Shown piece after piece: positions 43,395 through 54,530 of a stretch of DNA of 64,000 nucleotides. A program made the position numbers and the translations under genes. The DNA is from Eledone cirrhosa (Eukaryota > Mollusca > Cephalopoda > Octopoda > Eledonidae), in NCBI GenBank assembly GCA_964016885.1, contig OZ024747.1, forward strand, positions 2,883,360 to 2,947,359. Direction: 5' to 3'. Position 1 is the stretch's first letter; each line of letters starts with the position of its first letter. The notes beneath the pieces are model-generated. The model had not been told where the DNA came from. It made no database searches and saw only the letters and a list, made by a program, of their open reading frames with translations.

Positions 43395-43935
43395 GTCAGA
43401 CTCCAATGAAGGGGCATATTGTCACCTCTCCTGTTCATAATTTATATGAACAGGATTAACATGTGCAGCAAAGCTGGAAGTGATATCAAAACCAGTGGGC
43501 ATAGGATCAGTCACCTGGAATTTGTTGATGGCATGGTACTATTCATGTCATTGGAATGAAATCAGTGCTGCAAAGAGTGAGACACTTGTCCTCTCAAGAA
43601 AGCCTGTGCAGTGGGTTGTATGTGTGACTAGAGTTACACTAAAGCAGGAAGAGTCTCCTGGGGCTGAGTGTTAAAAGACAGGAAGCCAAATTAAATGTAA
43701 AATTTGCTGAAACTATTGTAATCATGTGTCAGCTTTAACATTCAGTAATCAGAAGCGAGGTATGTGTGACTTTCAAACTCGCTATCTTCAATTCGGTGTT
43801 TGTGCCAACACTTACCTATGGTTATGAATCTTGTGTAATGACCTAGATAATACGATTGTGAGTAAAAGCGACCAAAATATGGTTCCTTTGAAGGGTCGTT
43901 GGAGTAATGTTACTCAATAGCTTGGAGATCATCAT
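43395..43935 (+). pseudogene. Decayed LINE reverse-transcriptase fragment
   Basis: Frame pieces include ILSPLLFIIYMNRIN (palm motif B region), then HRISHLEFVDGMVLFMS, a corrupted Y/F-A-DD motif C in which the second aspartate is Gly. Further on come VFVPTLTYGYESCVMT (thumb) and a weak VSKSDQNMVPLKGRW. Several stops and frameshifts separate them. It is a different LINE lineage from the one at 44956. Confidence 0.6.
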
Positions 43936-43969
43936 TTTACATCAGTTTTTTTATATGTGCATGGGTTAG

Positions 43970-44061
43970 ATATGTATGTATATATCTGTATGTATGTATA
44001 TATCTATATATCTATATGTATGTATGCATATATATATATATATGTGTGTGTGCATGCATAC

Positions 44062-44094
<33 letters not shown>

Positions 44095-44181
44095 TATATA
44101 TATATATAGATAGATATCCCCAAAATGCCAGGCTGAATACACGTGCTTTTTCTTAAAAACATATTTCTGTTCTTTCCTCTT

Positions 44182-44254
<73 letters not shown>

Positions 44255-44407
44255 GGGGGGGGGTGTTAGCGTGTGTGTGTGTATAAGGCTGAGGCCATGC
44301 TGGGGTACTGGCATTGTGTGTATATATATATATACACATACATACATGTGTGTGTGTGTATTGTATATATATATATATATATATATACATACATATGTGT
44401 GTGTGTG

Positions 44408-44452
<45 letters not shown>

Positions 44453-44455
44453 ACT
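43970..44455. repeat. Compound (AT)n/(GT)n/(CT)n microsatellite cluster
   Basis: AT arrays at 44030-44110, (CT)n at 44190-44218, AT at 44219-44245, a G-run, GT tracts and AT at 44412-44450. Non-repeat islands of 50-70 bp lie between. Confidence 0.92.
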
Positions 44456-44911
44456 ATGTTTGCTTTTCCGTGGTAGCATTATTTCATGCATCAAGAGCTG
44501 CTTCTCTATATTTATGACAAGTAAAGATTTCTGAAGAATCAACATGTCAGAGATACATAGTAAGTATAGTGATAGAAAGACAACGAAATTGATGCAAGGT
44601 TTTAGTTATGAAACAATGCAGAAATATTTTATTGCACAACTTAGGTGAAAAGATGGACATTTTTATATACAACAAAGAGTAGTTGTTGCACAGATAGTGA
44701 TTGACTATTGATTCAGAGGCCAAGAATTTACCTTCAGCTACAGATGTTGTGATGTATCTTTGAGAAAGACACTTAAATTTAATTGCCTTCTAGCTAAGCT
44801 GGTTCCAGGCTTATTATTGTGACCTCTTCTAGATAAAATTAGATACACTAGGAGAGAGATTTTCGTGTTTCGGAGTAACAGGATATCTATAATAACCTTC
44901 TCAGAAATATA

Positions 44912-44914
<3 letters not shown>
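44456..44914. other. Mostly unrecognised
   Basis: TTTGAGAAAGACACTTAAATT near 44760 resembles the body of a tRNA-SINE, but no head is found. Confidence 0.3.

Positions 44915-44955
<41 letters not shown>
44915..44955. repeat. (AT)n microsatellite
   Basis: An AT array at the 5' truncation point of the LINE. Confidence 0.95.
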
Positions 44956-44958
<3 letters not shown>

Positions 44959-46129
44959 TGGGCTCTTAGAAAACTAGGAGTAGATGAATGGCTTGTGAAA
45001 GCTGTACAAGCCATGTATAGGGGAGCAGTCAGCAAAGTTAGGATTAGCAATGAGTATAGCGAGGAATTTAGCGTACAGGTTGGTGTCCACCAGGGCTCTG
45101 TTCTTCGCCTTCTCCTGTTCATCATAGTCCTGCAGGCAATAACGGAGGAGTTTAAGACCGGATGCCCATGGGAACTCCTGTATGCTGATGACCTCGCACT
45201 TATAGCTGAATCTATGCTAGGACTAGAGAAAAAATTCCAAACTTGGAAGCAGGAACTAGAAAGAAAGGGTCTCAAAGTCAACATGACAAAGACTTGTAAG
45301 TAGACGAGAAAACAGAACCCAGATCCCCTCAGGGAAGTGGCCTTGCTCAGTATGTAGGAAAGGTGTAGGTAGGAACTCCATTCTCTGCCCCAAATGCAAA
45401 CAATGGGTACATAAGAGATGTAGCGGGATCTCAGGAAGCTTAATGAAGAATGTAGGCTTCACATGCAGCAGCGGTGCTGGGACAGCAAGCAGCAAACAGC
45501 CACAGGAAACAAGTACCACCAATCTCTGGGAGGGCTCTGTAGAAACAGTAGACAGCTTCTGCTACCTAGGTGACCGAATTAGCAGCGGAGGTGGGTGTTC
45601 AGAAAGTACAATAACTAGGGTAAGAACAGGATGGAAGAAGTTCAGGGAACTACTGCCACTGCTAGCTGCAAAAGGCTTCTCCCTCAAAATGAAAGGTAGA
45701 CTGTATGATGCGTGTATCCGAACACCAATGTTACATGGTAGTGAGACCTGGGCGCTGAAGGTGGAAGAATTAGAAAGAAACGAAGCCTCCATGCTCCGAT
45801 GGATGTGTAATAGTAATATACACGAACGGCAAAGCATAAAGGAATTGAGAGAGATACTGAGCATAAGAGGAATCAAATGCTGTGTGCAGGAGAGGCGGTT
45901 GCGCTGGTATGGACATGTGATGCGTATGAAGGATGACAGCTGCATAAAAAGGTGCAGAGCACTAGAAGTTGATGGAAACCGCAGAGTGGGGAGACCCAAG
46001 AAGACCTGGGATGAGGTGATAAAAGCCGACCTTACCCAATTACACCTCTCAAAGGCGATGACACACCACTCTGACCTCTGGCATTACGCAGTAATACAAA
46101 GTACCCGACCTCCCATGGGTACAAGCTGA
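44956..46129 (+). pseudogene. 5'-truncated LINE: reverse transcriptase palm, PHD-like zinc finger, C-terminus
   Basis: The first frame is open from 44956 to 45303: WWALRKLGVDEWLVKAVQAM, then GVHQGSVL (motif B, 45082) and LLYADDLALIAESM (motif C, catalytic YADD at 45181). A frameshift at ~45300 moves to a second frame, open to TGA at 46129. It begins with a zinc finger, C-x2-C-x10-C-x2-C-x4-H-x2-C-x14-C (45344-45466), containing QWVHKRCSGISGSL. It continues LYDACIRTPMLHGSETWALK, RRLRWYGHVMRM and GRPKKTWDEVIKADL, the LINE C-terminal signatures. The endonuclease and early RT motifs are lost at an AT array. Only one frameshift is visible over 1.17 kb, so it is young. The clade is uncertain; the RTE-like YADD context plus zinc knuckle is the best hint. 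Confidence 0.85.
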
Positions 46130-46373
46130 AGCATATAGACAATATGCCCCCACACCCTCCCACTGCAAGGTGGTCGTGGAGGTGCCACGGCAAACAAGCA
46201 CCCAGCCCACACTGTAAAGTGGACGTGTAGGCGCCACGGAAAAAAGCACCCAGCACTCACTGTAAATGAGGTTGGTGTTAGGAAGGGCGTCCAGCTGTAG
46301 AAATCAAGCCCGAATCAGTTCCCGTCCCACCCTTGCAAGCAGGGAAAAGCGGACGTAAAATGAAATGAAATGA

Positions 46374-46380
<7 letters not shown>
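46130..46380 (+). mobile_element. LINE 3' UTR = family B SINE body and tail
   Basis: After the stop: GTGGTCGTGGAGGTGCCACGG, a partial repeat (GTGGACGTGTAGGCGCCACGG), AAAGCACCCAGCACTCACTG, GAGGTTGGTGTTAGGAAGGG, GTCCAGCTGTAGAAATCAAGC, AAGCAGGGAAAAGCGGACG and an (AAATG)n end. It is collinear with the stand-alone family B copies (5367, 58535, 63295). Confidence 0.85.

Positions 46381-46409
<29 letters not shown>
46381..46409. repeat. (AT)n microsatellite
   Basis: An AT array at the LINE tail. Confidence 0.95.
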
Positions 46410-46411
<2 letters not shown>

Positions 46412-46562
46412 TCATCATCATCATCATTTAACATCCATCTTCCACACATGGGTTAGACGGATCTATATATCCATATCCATGCTGTACTGAACATCAATCT
46501 GTCCTCAAATAGTTTCAGTAACAGGAGATGGCCACTCTCTCGCTCAGCCATTCTCAGTGTAG
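46410..46562 (-). mobile_element. Family B-related SINE piece
   Basis: ATCATCATCATCATCATTTA, CATGGGTTAGACGGATC and GGAGATGGCCACTCTC. It is related to 26013-26165. Confidence 0.6.
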
Positions 46563-46694
46563 GATAAATAAAACATTGAAATTATTCAGCCTTCTGTTTT
46601 TCTATCAGCATATACAATCAGTGATGCCATAATTTCTCTCCATTAAAAAGAAATTCACTGATAGAAAGCTATTCACAGATTTATTATTTATTAA

Positions 46695-46905
46695 TCAGAG
46701 GAAGGAAGTGAATTGACAGAATGTTTAGAATCTCAGATAGAATGCTTTGCAGTATTCATCCCAGTTGTCTGTGCTTTGAGCTCAAATCCTACCAAGGTCA
46801 ACTTTGTCTTTTATCCTTTCATGGTTGATAAAAAAATGTACCAGTCTAGTATCGGGATCAATTCTTCTTCTATATCTATTTTTGATTTCATCTCTTTCTC
46901 GCATG
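46695..46905 (+). mobile_element. Family A-like SINE, older subfamily
   Basis: GAAGTGAATTGACAGAATG, TTGAGCTCAAATCCTACCAAGG, GTCAACTTTGTCTTTTATCC, ATGTACCAGTCTAGTATCGGG. Confidence 0.75.
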
Positions 46906-47628
46906 CCCTCTCTCCTTCTTTGGAAGAAATCTGCTATTTTCAGTGCTAAAGGAAGGATGAGTTCTACCAGGTTTAAAATACCCTGTATATACATACATTA
47001 ATCGAATGAGGAGCAGTATTTCTGGCAGTTTGTAGAGCTTCGTAGACTGGTGAGATGAGTGTGGTTTATGTTCCATCACTTGGATGTCTACTGTAAAGTG
47101 TGAATTGGAGAATATTGTGGAAAGTTGCAGCTTTGTAATTGGGATTTGCACTTAATGAGATAAAAGGGCTCAGCCTCAGTAAGATGATGGTTTCTGATTT
47201 AGATATATATATATAGGCACAGGCGTTACTGTGAGGTTAACAAGTTTTCTTCATAGCTACATAGTTTTCTGTTCTATCCAACTGTATTGTGTGTATGTGT
47301 GTGTGTATATCTGTATGGCTGTGTGTGTATATGTCCAATGCATGGATCTGTGTGGTTTAACATATGCTTGTATGTCTACAACTTATTACAAGCTAAACCT
47401 TTAGAATATTTTACATATGTCCAATTCAATTAATAGTTTATATCTCTAATTTTTTAATTTGACATATTCCTTCCTGTTTGTGAAGCCTAACATCTCAAGA
47501 TTATTTCTGAGGAGGTTACAAAAATATAATCTTAACCCAATAATTATAGGTATAGACCTAAAGCTAGTCTGGACACAGCACATACATACATCATATATTT
47601 GTGTGTGTATCAGTGTGTGCTTGCAAGC

Positions 47629-47633
<5 letters not shown>
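46906..47633. other. Non-coding, nothing recognised
   Basis: Short GT tracts near 47290-47330. Confidence 0.4.
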
Positions 47634-47669
<36 letters not shown>

Positions 47670-47785
47670 TCCTATACGAGTGAGACATGGTCACCCCATC
47701 AGTCTTGCCTCAAGTGGGACAACTCCCGTCTAACCCATGCTAGCATGGAAAGTGGATGTTAAACGATGATGATGATGATAAGTAT
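47634..47785 (+). mobile_element. (AT)n, then family B SINE 3' half
   Basis: AGTCCTATACGAGTGAGACATGG, GTCACCCCATCAGTC, CATGCTAGCATGGAAAGTGG, ATGTTAAACGATGATGATG. Confidence 0.8.
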
Positions 47786-47844
47786 ATATATATATATATA
47801 TAGTAATAATAATAATATTTATACTTATATATATTTAATATACA

Positions 47845-47908
47845 ATTATAAATATGGAGGGTAGTTTTATATATATATATATATAAAACTACCCTCCATA
47901 TTTATAAT
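47845..47908. repeat. Perfect 64-bp palindrome without loop
   Basis: ATTATAAATATGGAGGGTAG...and its exact reverse complement meet in an AT run. AT/AC arrays follow to 47992. Confidence 0.9.
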
Positions 47909-47942
<34 letters not shown>

Positions 47943-47992
47943 ACATATATATATATACACACACATATATATATACACACACATACATATAT

Positions 47993-48369
47993 ATATGGAT
48001 GTATACTCATACACCCATACAATCAATTCATTTCAAAATATAATACAATGATTTTGTTTTCATTATGAATTTGTTTTGGAACCCACCTTACAAATTATAG
48101 TCTAGACAGATGAGAGTTAGAAAAAGTCTTCTTGATATGTCTTCCAAATATGATTATTATATTCTATCATATTTCTAAACCATCAGCATGATAATTAACA
48201 ATGTTTTATTGCTTGTTTATGGAAGTTAATTATCTACAAATTACTTTTTATTGAAGTTTATCTATTATAACCTGCCATGTAATAATATTTCCTTTTCAAC
48301 TTCAAAATAAATATTGTATATCGAATAGGTCATTTCAGAATCAATAAATCACTAGTGCTATATCACCAC
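47993..48369. other. Non-coding, nothing recognised
   Basis: AT-rich. Confidence 0.35.
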
Positions 48370-50045
48370 TGCCATTACCACTACCACAAGGGTACCACTA
48401 TCACAAGGGTACCAGTATCACAAGTTACCACTATCACAAGGTACCACTATCACAAGGTACCACTATCACAAGGTACCACTATCACAAGGTACCACTATCA
48501 CAAGGGTACCACTATCACAAGTTACCACTATCACAAGGGTACCAGTATCACAAGATACCACTATCACAAGGTACCACTATCACAAGGGTACCACTATCAC
48601 AAGTTACCACTATCACAAGGGTACCACTATCACAAGGGTACCACTATCACAAGGTACCACTATCACAAGGTACCACTATCACAAGGTACCACTATTACAA
48701 GGTACCACTATCACAAGGTACCACTACCACAAGATACCACTATCACAAGGTACCACTATCACAAGGTACCACTATCACAAGGTACCACTATCACAAGGTA
48801 CCACTATCACAAGGTACCACTATCACAAGGTACCACTATTACAAGGTACCACTACCACAAGGTACCACTATCACAAGGTACCACTATCACAAGGTACCAC
48901 TATCCCAAGGTACCACTATCACAAGGTACCACTATCACAAGGTACCACTATCACAAGGTACCACTATCACAAGGTACCACTATTACAAGGTACCACTATC
49001 ACAAGGTACCACTATTACAAGGTACCACTATCACAAGGTACCACTATTACAAGGTACCACTACCACAAGGTACCACTATCACAAGGTACCACTATCACAA
49101 GGTACCACTATCACAAGGTACCACTATCACAAGGTACCACTACCACAAGGTACCACTATCACAAGGTACCACTATCACAAGGTACCACTATTACAAGGTA
49201 CCACTACCACAAGGTACCACTATCACAAGGTACCACTATCACAAGGTACCACTATCACAAGGTACCACTATCACAAGGTACCACTACCACAAGGTACCAC
49301 TATCACAAGGTACCACTATCACAAGGTACCACTATTACAAGGTACCACTACCACAAGGTACCACTATCACAAGGTACCACTATCACAAGGTACCACTATC
49401 ACAAGGTACCACTATCACAAGGTACCACTATTACAAGGTACCACTACCACAAGGTACCACTATCACAAGGTACCACTATTACAAGGTACCACTATCACAA
49501 GGTACCACTATCACAAGGTACCACTATCACAAGATACCACTATCACAAGGTACCACTATCACAAGATACCACTATCACAAGGTACCACTATCACAAGGGT
49601 ACCACTACCACAAGATACCACTATCACAAGGTACCACTATTACAAGGTACCACTACCACAAGGTACCACTATCACAAGGTACCACTACCACAAGATACCA
49701 CTACCACAAGGTACCACTATCACAAGGTACCACTACCACAAGATACCACTATCACAAGGTACCACTATCACAAGATACCACTATCACAAGGTACCACTAT
49801 CACAAGGTACCACTATCACAAGGTACCACTATCACAAGATACCACTATCACAAGGTACCACTATCACAAAGGTACCACTATCACAAAGGTACCACTATCA
49901 CAAGGGTACCACTATCACAAGGTACCACTATCACAAGGGTACCACTATCACAAGGTACCACTATCACAAAGGTACCACTATCACAAAGGTACCACTATCA
50001 CAAGGGTACCACTATCACAAGGTACCACTATCACAAGGTACCACT
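48370..50045. repeat. 16-bp minisatellite (GGTACCACTATCACAA)n, ~100 units
   Basis: Nearly uniform 16-bp units over 1.67 kb. Variants are TATTACAA, TACCACAA and AGATACC, with 17-bp units (GGGTACC, AAGGTACC) concentrated at both ends. Since 16 is not a multiple of 3, the translated period is 16 residues (YHYHK, VPLSQ, GTTITR). A 575-codon frame stays open because the repeat has no stop in any forward frame. It is not a gene. Confidence 0.97.
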
Positions 50046-50729
50046 CTTCCTTGTCTTTTTTTGGACAACTGCTTCTGTTTAGAAAACTAAATTTCCTCAT
50101 CTTAACTCTCCACCATAAAGTCAATAAAATGATAGATTGGACCAAAGATGTAATTATACAAAAGTATCTCTGAGGATGGCCTGAAAGATTCATATGCTGA
50201 CTAAGATACTCTCATGGAGTGACCAAATGGGGTTTATTTTTCAACATAGTCCCTAGAAAGAAACAATGCAAAGAGTTGAAATTAATGCATGCAATATTTC
50301 ACAGCTCTATCATCAATCCATCATAGTAAGAGTTTTTCAGCCAACCATCCTGTATATATATATATATAGATAAATCTACCAAAATATACGGTAGTGTCCA
50401 ATCTGTATGAAGAACTCAATGTAATCCAAATATCATGAAAAGAAAAGATGTATTCAAAAATTTTTTCGATGAAAATCACAGGAAAACAGAGTCAAGATAA
50501 ATTAATAAAAACAATGAATAAAAACAAAGAAACAGTTCCTTATATTAAAAAATTCATCGATTTTACGATCGTTTCTAGGATATATATGTGTGTTGGTATG
50601 TATATCATATAGATCTATGTAAAAATTTTACAAACTTAAGTTTTAAATTTTTTACACTGAAGGTAAACATTGATGCAATTCAGTTCAAGCACTCAATGTA
50701 CTTTCACATAGGAATGACGGAGTATATTT
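50046..50729. other. Non-coding, nothing recognised
   Basis: Short AT array at 50352-50370. Confidence 0.4.
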
Positions 50730-50821
50730 AGAATAAGAAAATGCGAAGTAGTTTCAGATGTTAAAGTCCTTTATCATTAAAGGACTTTAACATCTGAAAC
50801 TACTTCGCATTTTCTTATTCT
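50730..50821. repeat. Perfect 44-bp inverted repeat, 4-nt loop
   Basis: Arms 50730-50773 and 50778-50821 are exact complements with loop TCAT. The right arm reads AAAGGACTTTAACATCTGAAAC, close to the GGACTAGCATCTGAAAC core of the Penelope-like repeat at 869-884. Confidence 0.9.
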
Positions 50822-50835
50822 ATATATATATATAT

Positions 50836-51029
50836 ACTATAGTATTTTTGCGGTAAAGGCTTTATCTTACATAATATCTCGCATAATATTGAATCTGTGT
50901 GATTTTGATATTATTTATTTGAGAACAATACCTTAATATAAGTATGAGTGGCTTGTTACAGCTGGTTTGAACAGAAAGTGGTGAAAGAATTCTGGCCAGA
51001 CATGGCCGGTTTAAATGCTAAAGGGTTAA
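50836..51029 (+). mobile_element. piggyBac-like MITE, truncated copy
   Basis: GGTAAAGGCTTTATC, GAGAACAATACCTTAA, GTTACAGCTGGTTTGAAC, ATTCTGGCCAGACATGGCCGG and terminal AAAGGGTTAA match 58278-58497 in reverse. The other terminus is lost at an AT array. Confidence 0.7.
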
Positions 51030-51099
51030 AAATGGTTACATTAGATCTCAGGATGCTGAGTCATACAAAGGAGATGACAAATGAAAGAGACAATATGAA

Positions 51100-51165
51100 A
51101 GGTGCTGTGTTAGGATGGACTCAGCTAACACATGTAAACATAGACAAATAGTAATGATGATGATA
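51100..51165 (+). repeat. Family B tail remnant
   Basis: TTAGGATGGACTCAGCTAAC and a GATGATGAT end. Confidence 0.4.
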
Positions 51166-52976
51166 CAATAAATAACAGCCTTGTACTGGGGTTAATCAAA
51201 TTGACCATACTCCTCTCCAATAAAATGTTGGCCTTGTTCCAATATAAGAAATTAATACTGAACTTGCTTTTCATCCTATTAATATATGTACAATGTAATT
51301 TATAATCCTACTTTAGCTAAGACAACTGACTGTGTATAGTGATGCTATAGTAAATAACATTTCTGGAAATTTCTGTGCAATTAGTTTCTAATAAGATTTT
51401 AAACAACTCATTAGTTATAGAAGCATTGAATTTACACATACATGTTATATTTTCTTCTTGAGATTAGTTTTGTTTTTTTACTTTGATTTTGTTGTTGTTT
51501 TGTTTTTCCCCCTTCTTCCCCCTGCGAATACAAAAATATAAACTCAATTGACAGTTATTCTGATTGCAATGATAATAATGCCAAAAGCAGGAAAGACAAA
51601 AATATTAATAATAATAAGGAAATTATTGTGTGCAGTGTAGATTACTTAATGGAAAATGATAAAAACAAATATATTGAACACATATATAAATAGTGATTAC
51701 ATTAGAAACGTTAAAAGTGTAAATAATAATATTCTTTGAACCCTTATTGTCATCGTTTGCCAGTATGACCTACCATTAATAGAAGTCTTTGGTTAAAACA
51801 AACAACTATATTCTAAACTATTCTTGCTGAGTGGCAACTGATAACACCTCCTGTCTTATTATTCTCCAAGATACTACTATCTTTTCATAGAAATACAAAG
51901 ACAACACAAATCATCAAATGAGAATGATCTCAATCTCTATCATTAACTCTATTATACAAATCACATTGTAATCTCTAGTTTCTGAAATAAATGTTCTTTT
52001 AGAAGTTTATTTCAATTTTTATCAACTATCCAAACCTTATTTTGTTTTTCTTTTTTGTTTATGATCCCATTTATGTTGTTAATCTGGTAACAGTGTAGAA
52101 CCTCTAAGCATCTGTCAATAGCACCCATCGAATGTTAAAAACATAAACCTACTGTTCTAGGCATTTTCTTGCAGTTTTAAACAAACAAGGAATTTGATAT
52201 TCTTTCAGCAATATAGTGAATTAAAACTAATTTTTTTTGTAAAAGCGACAGAGAAGCATTTATTTTATTTCTGATATTAATGTTTGTGAGATCAATATCA
52301 ACAGATTGTGTCATGAAATATCAATGTCTTCATAATTACGTACTTAACAAAATGTGGTGTTTATTAGTCACTTTTTTTTCCTCTCCTTTCATACTCGATG
52401 TTTTAGTAGTATTTAGTTAATTTGAAACATTTCACAGAACTATCTATGACTGCAAGAATAACAGCATTTACAGAAATATCACATGAGTGCTCCTTGGAAA
52501 ATATTCAGCAGAATATCTTTTAACCAGCAATGATATTTCTACTCACTTCAGCTTATTTTTTATATATACCTAAGGGAATGAAGGGGTTAAGTGGAATCCC
52601 AGGCAAAAGGAACTATGTGCTCAAGAGACAACTTTTCTTAAGAACCAGAGAGGATGAGAGGGAGGTCTTCTCTCTCACTCTTGCCAGTAAAATAAATAAA
52701 TAAGAGTATAAAGAATGTTATTTCCAGAGGAAGCTATTCATTATAGAACAATGGTGATTTATAACTGCGTTTCTTAAGAACAAGAAAAGCTACAGAGTCT
52801 TTTTAATGGCAAGCAGGTTTGGCCATCCTTGAAAAAGAATTTTTCTTATTGTGGATATTACATTTTCATGGATAATCTAGAACTAGCTGGGAAAATGTGC
52901 CTGAATCCATTAAACTAGGGTAGAAAAGTTAGTAACAGTCTGCTGAACTGGCAAGATGTAGAACCTTCATATACTA
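51166..52976. other. Long unique-looking AT-rich block
   Basis: No repeat or exon recognised in 1.8 kb. Confidence 0.45.
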
Positions 52977-52977
52977 T

Positions 52978-53045
52978 ATCATCATCATCATCGTTTTTAC
53001 ATCCACTTTTCCATGCTTGCATGGGTTATATGTGTATGTGTGTGT
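52978..53045 (-). repeat. Family B tail
   Basis: ATCATCATCATCGTTTTTAC and ATCCACTTTTCCATGCTTGC. Confidence 0.7.
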
Positions 53046-53054
53046 ATATATATG

Positions 53055-53212
53055 AGTGTATCCCTAAATGAGACCACCCTGCTTGTTGTCTACCTCTTGC
53101 TCTCCTGCCAGTTGGCTTTGACCATAAACTATGTCTAGTCATTCTTTCCTTAGACATTCGAACCACATATCTATAATATTGTAGCTGTAATCGATGGCTC
53201 ATCAGGCATCTG
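53055..53212 (-). pseudogene. LINE C-terminal fragment ('YVVRMSKERM..GRRARGRQQ.GW')
   Basis: The minus-strand frame reads HRLQLQYYRYVVRMSKERMT then SLWSKPTGRRARGRQQAGW. W/YYG.V.RM is the LINE C-terminal signature. The sequence differs from the neighbouring fragment, so two LINE ends lie back to back here. Confidence 0.55.
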
Positions 53213-53224
53213 TTGTTCACTCAT

Positions 53225-53425
53225 TATACTAGACATCATTATCGTTTTATATACATTGTTCAATGGATTGGACAGGTCATTTTCAGTACAGCATCTCTTC
53301 ACTCATCACTTTCTTTTGCCATCTTCTCTGTGAGCTTCAGCAATTTGCAACCAGCTCTCACCACCTCTGCCCTGGTCTTCCTTGATTTTCCTCTACTGCT
53401 TCTTTCCTAAACTGGGATTTCTTGG
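53225..53425 (-). pseudogene. LINE C-terminal fragment, AEVVRAG lineage
   Basis: The minus strand shows R..AEVVRAGCKLLKLTEKMA, KESDE, stop, RDAVLKMTCPI, the same lineage as 24518 and 35228 with stops and indels. Confidence 0.6.
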
Positions 53426-54185
53426 CACTTCATCTAATTAGTTATTCACACAACAGCAACTTTCTGTAACTCTTTCTATCCCTTTATTTTCCATTCATGG
53501 GAATCATCTGTCGAATCACCTGAATCATGTTGAACAGGAATCACATCATTTCTACCAGTCTAGAAACACCTACAAAATGTACCCATCACCTCAGACCAAA
53601 CACTTACAAAAATAAAAGTGTACATATAAATGTTTAATGCATTGCTAATGGAACTCTGCTTTCTTGAGAAATTCTGAAGATGACAAGCTGGTTAGCTGCA
53701 AAGGCAGTCAGTCCATGTCTGTGTGTCTTATTGCCATGACCAAGGATAGCATGTTATCAGAATGGGATATTTCCAAGCTAACAAAGGAGCCTGTACACGA
53801 TCGTTGTATTTGCTAGAAATGGCAGTCAAATCTCCCTTAAATTATACTATACCATTTTGAAAAGTGAGGGACACATTAACTAATGTAATCCAAAATATAC
53901 ACTGTTGCAGAGAAAGGCATAGGGCAAGTTCCTGGCTGGACAACCTTTGATTATAAATATATTCAATTAGGACTGATCTGGGGCTAAACAACAACTAGTG
54001 TCCAATCAGGCTGTGCAAGTGTATCTCAGAATAGCATGTTTGTTTCATTATCACATAACTCACATTTCCAGTCTCTGGATTGCTTCTATTTCTTTCATGT
54101 CTATAGAAAATAGTATTTTATTCTTGGTACTAGCTCTAACTAATTTTCAGTAACCAATTTATCTTAATGAGGTACAGTTGTAATT
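53426..54185. other. Non-coding, nothing recognised
   Basis: No recognised content. Confidence 0.4.
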
Positions 54186-54189
54186 CTAA

Positions 54190-54530
54190 TGTAGTACAGG
54201 CATAGCAGTTTGGTTAAGAAGTCCACTTTGGTTTCGGGTTCTATTTCACTGTATGACATCTGGAGCAAATGTATTTCACTATATCTTTATACTAGAAAAT
54301 ACCTTATGAGTAAACTTAATAGAGGGAAACTTTACAAACTCTATAATATATAGGATGTATGTGTGTATTTGTCTTGGTATCTTCACTTCCCATTTCACAC
54401 CATTACCACTAGTGGTGACAATTGTTTATATCCTGCATAAACAAAACTCCTTCAGCTCAGCGGGGTTTATATGCAAAGATCAGTATCATAAAAGACGAGT
54501 AATGGGTTGGTGTCAGAAAGAACATTTGTT
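54190..54530 (+). mobile_element. Cephalopod OK/OR-type SINE (diverged)
   Basis: GCATAGCAGTTTGGTTAAGAAG (A-box region), TTTCGGGTTCTATTTCACTG (B-box region), TATGACATCTGGAGCAAATG, GTGTGTATTTGTCTTGG and TTCAGCTCAGCGG follow in the order of the octopus lysine-tRNA-type SINE as I know it. Confidence 0.5.

Noticed and set aside
46713..46949. 78-codon frame and its 26744-27061 counterpart
   Set aside because: Both are translations of the same older family A-like SINE.
48355..50082. 575-codon frame YHYHK/VPLSQ/GTTITR
   Set aside because: It follows from a 16-bp unit lacking stops in all forward frames.
53213..53410. Plus-strand 65-codon frame and 35254-35475 frame
   Set aside because: They are antisense of LINE C-terminal fragments encoded on the minus strand.
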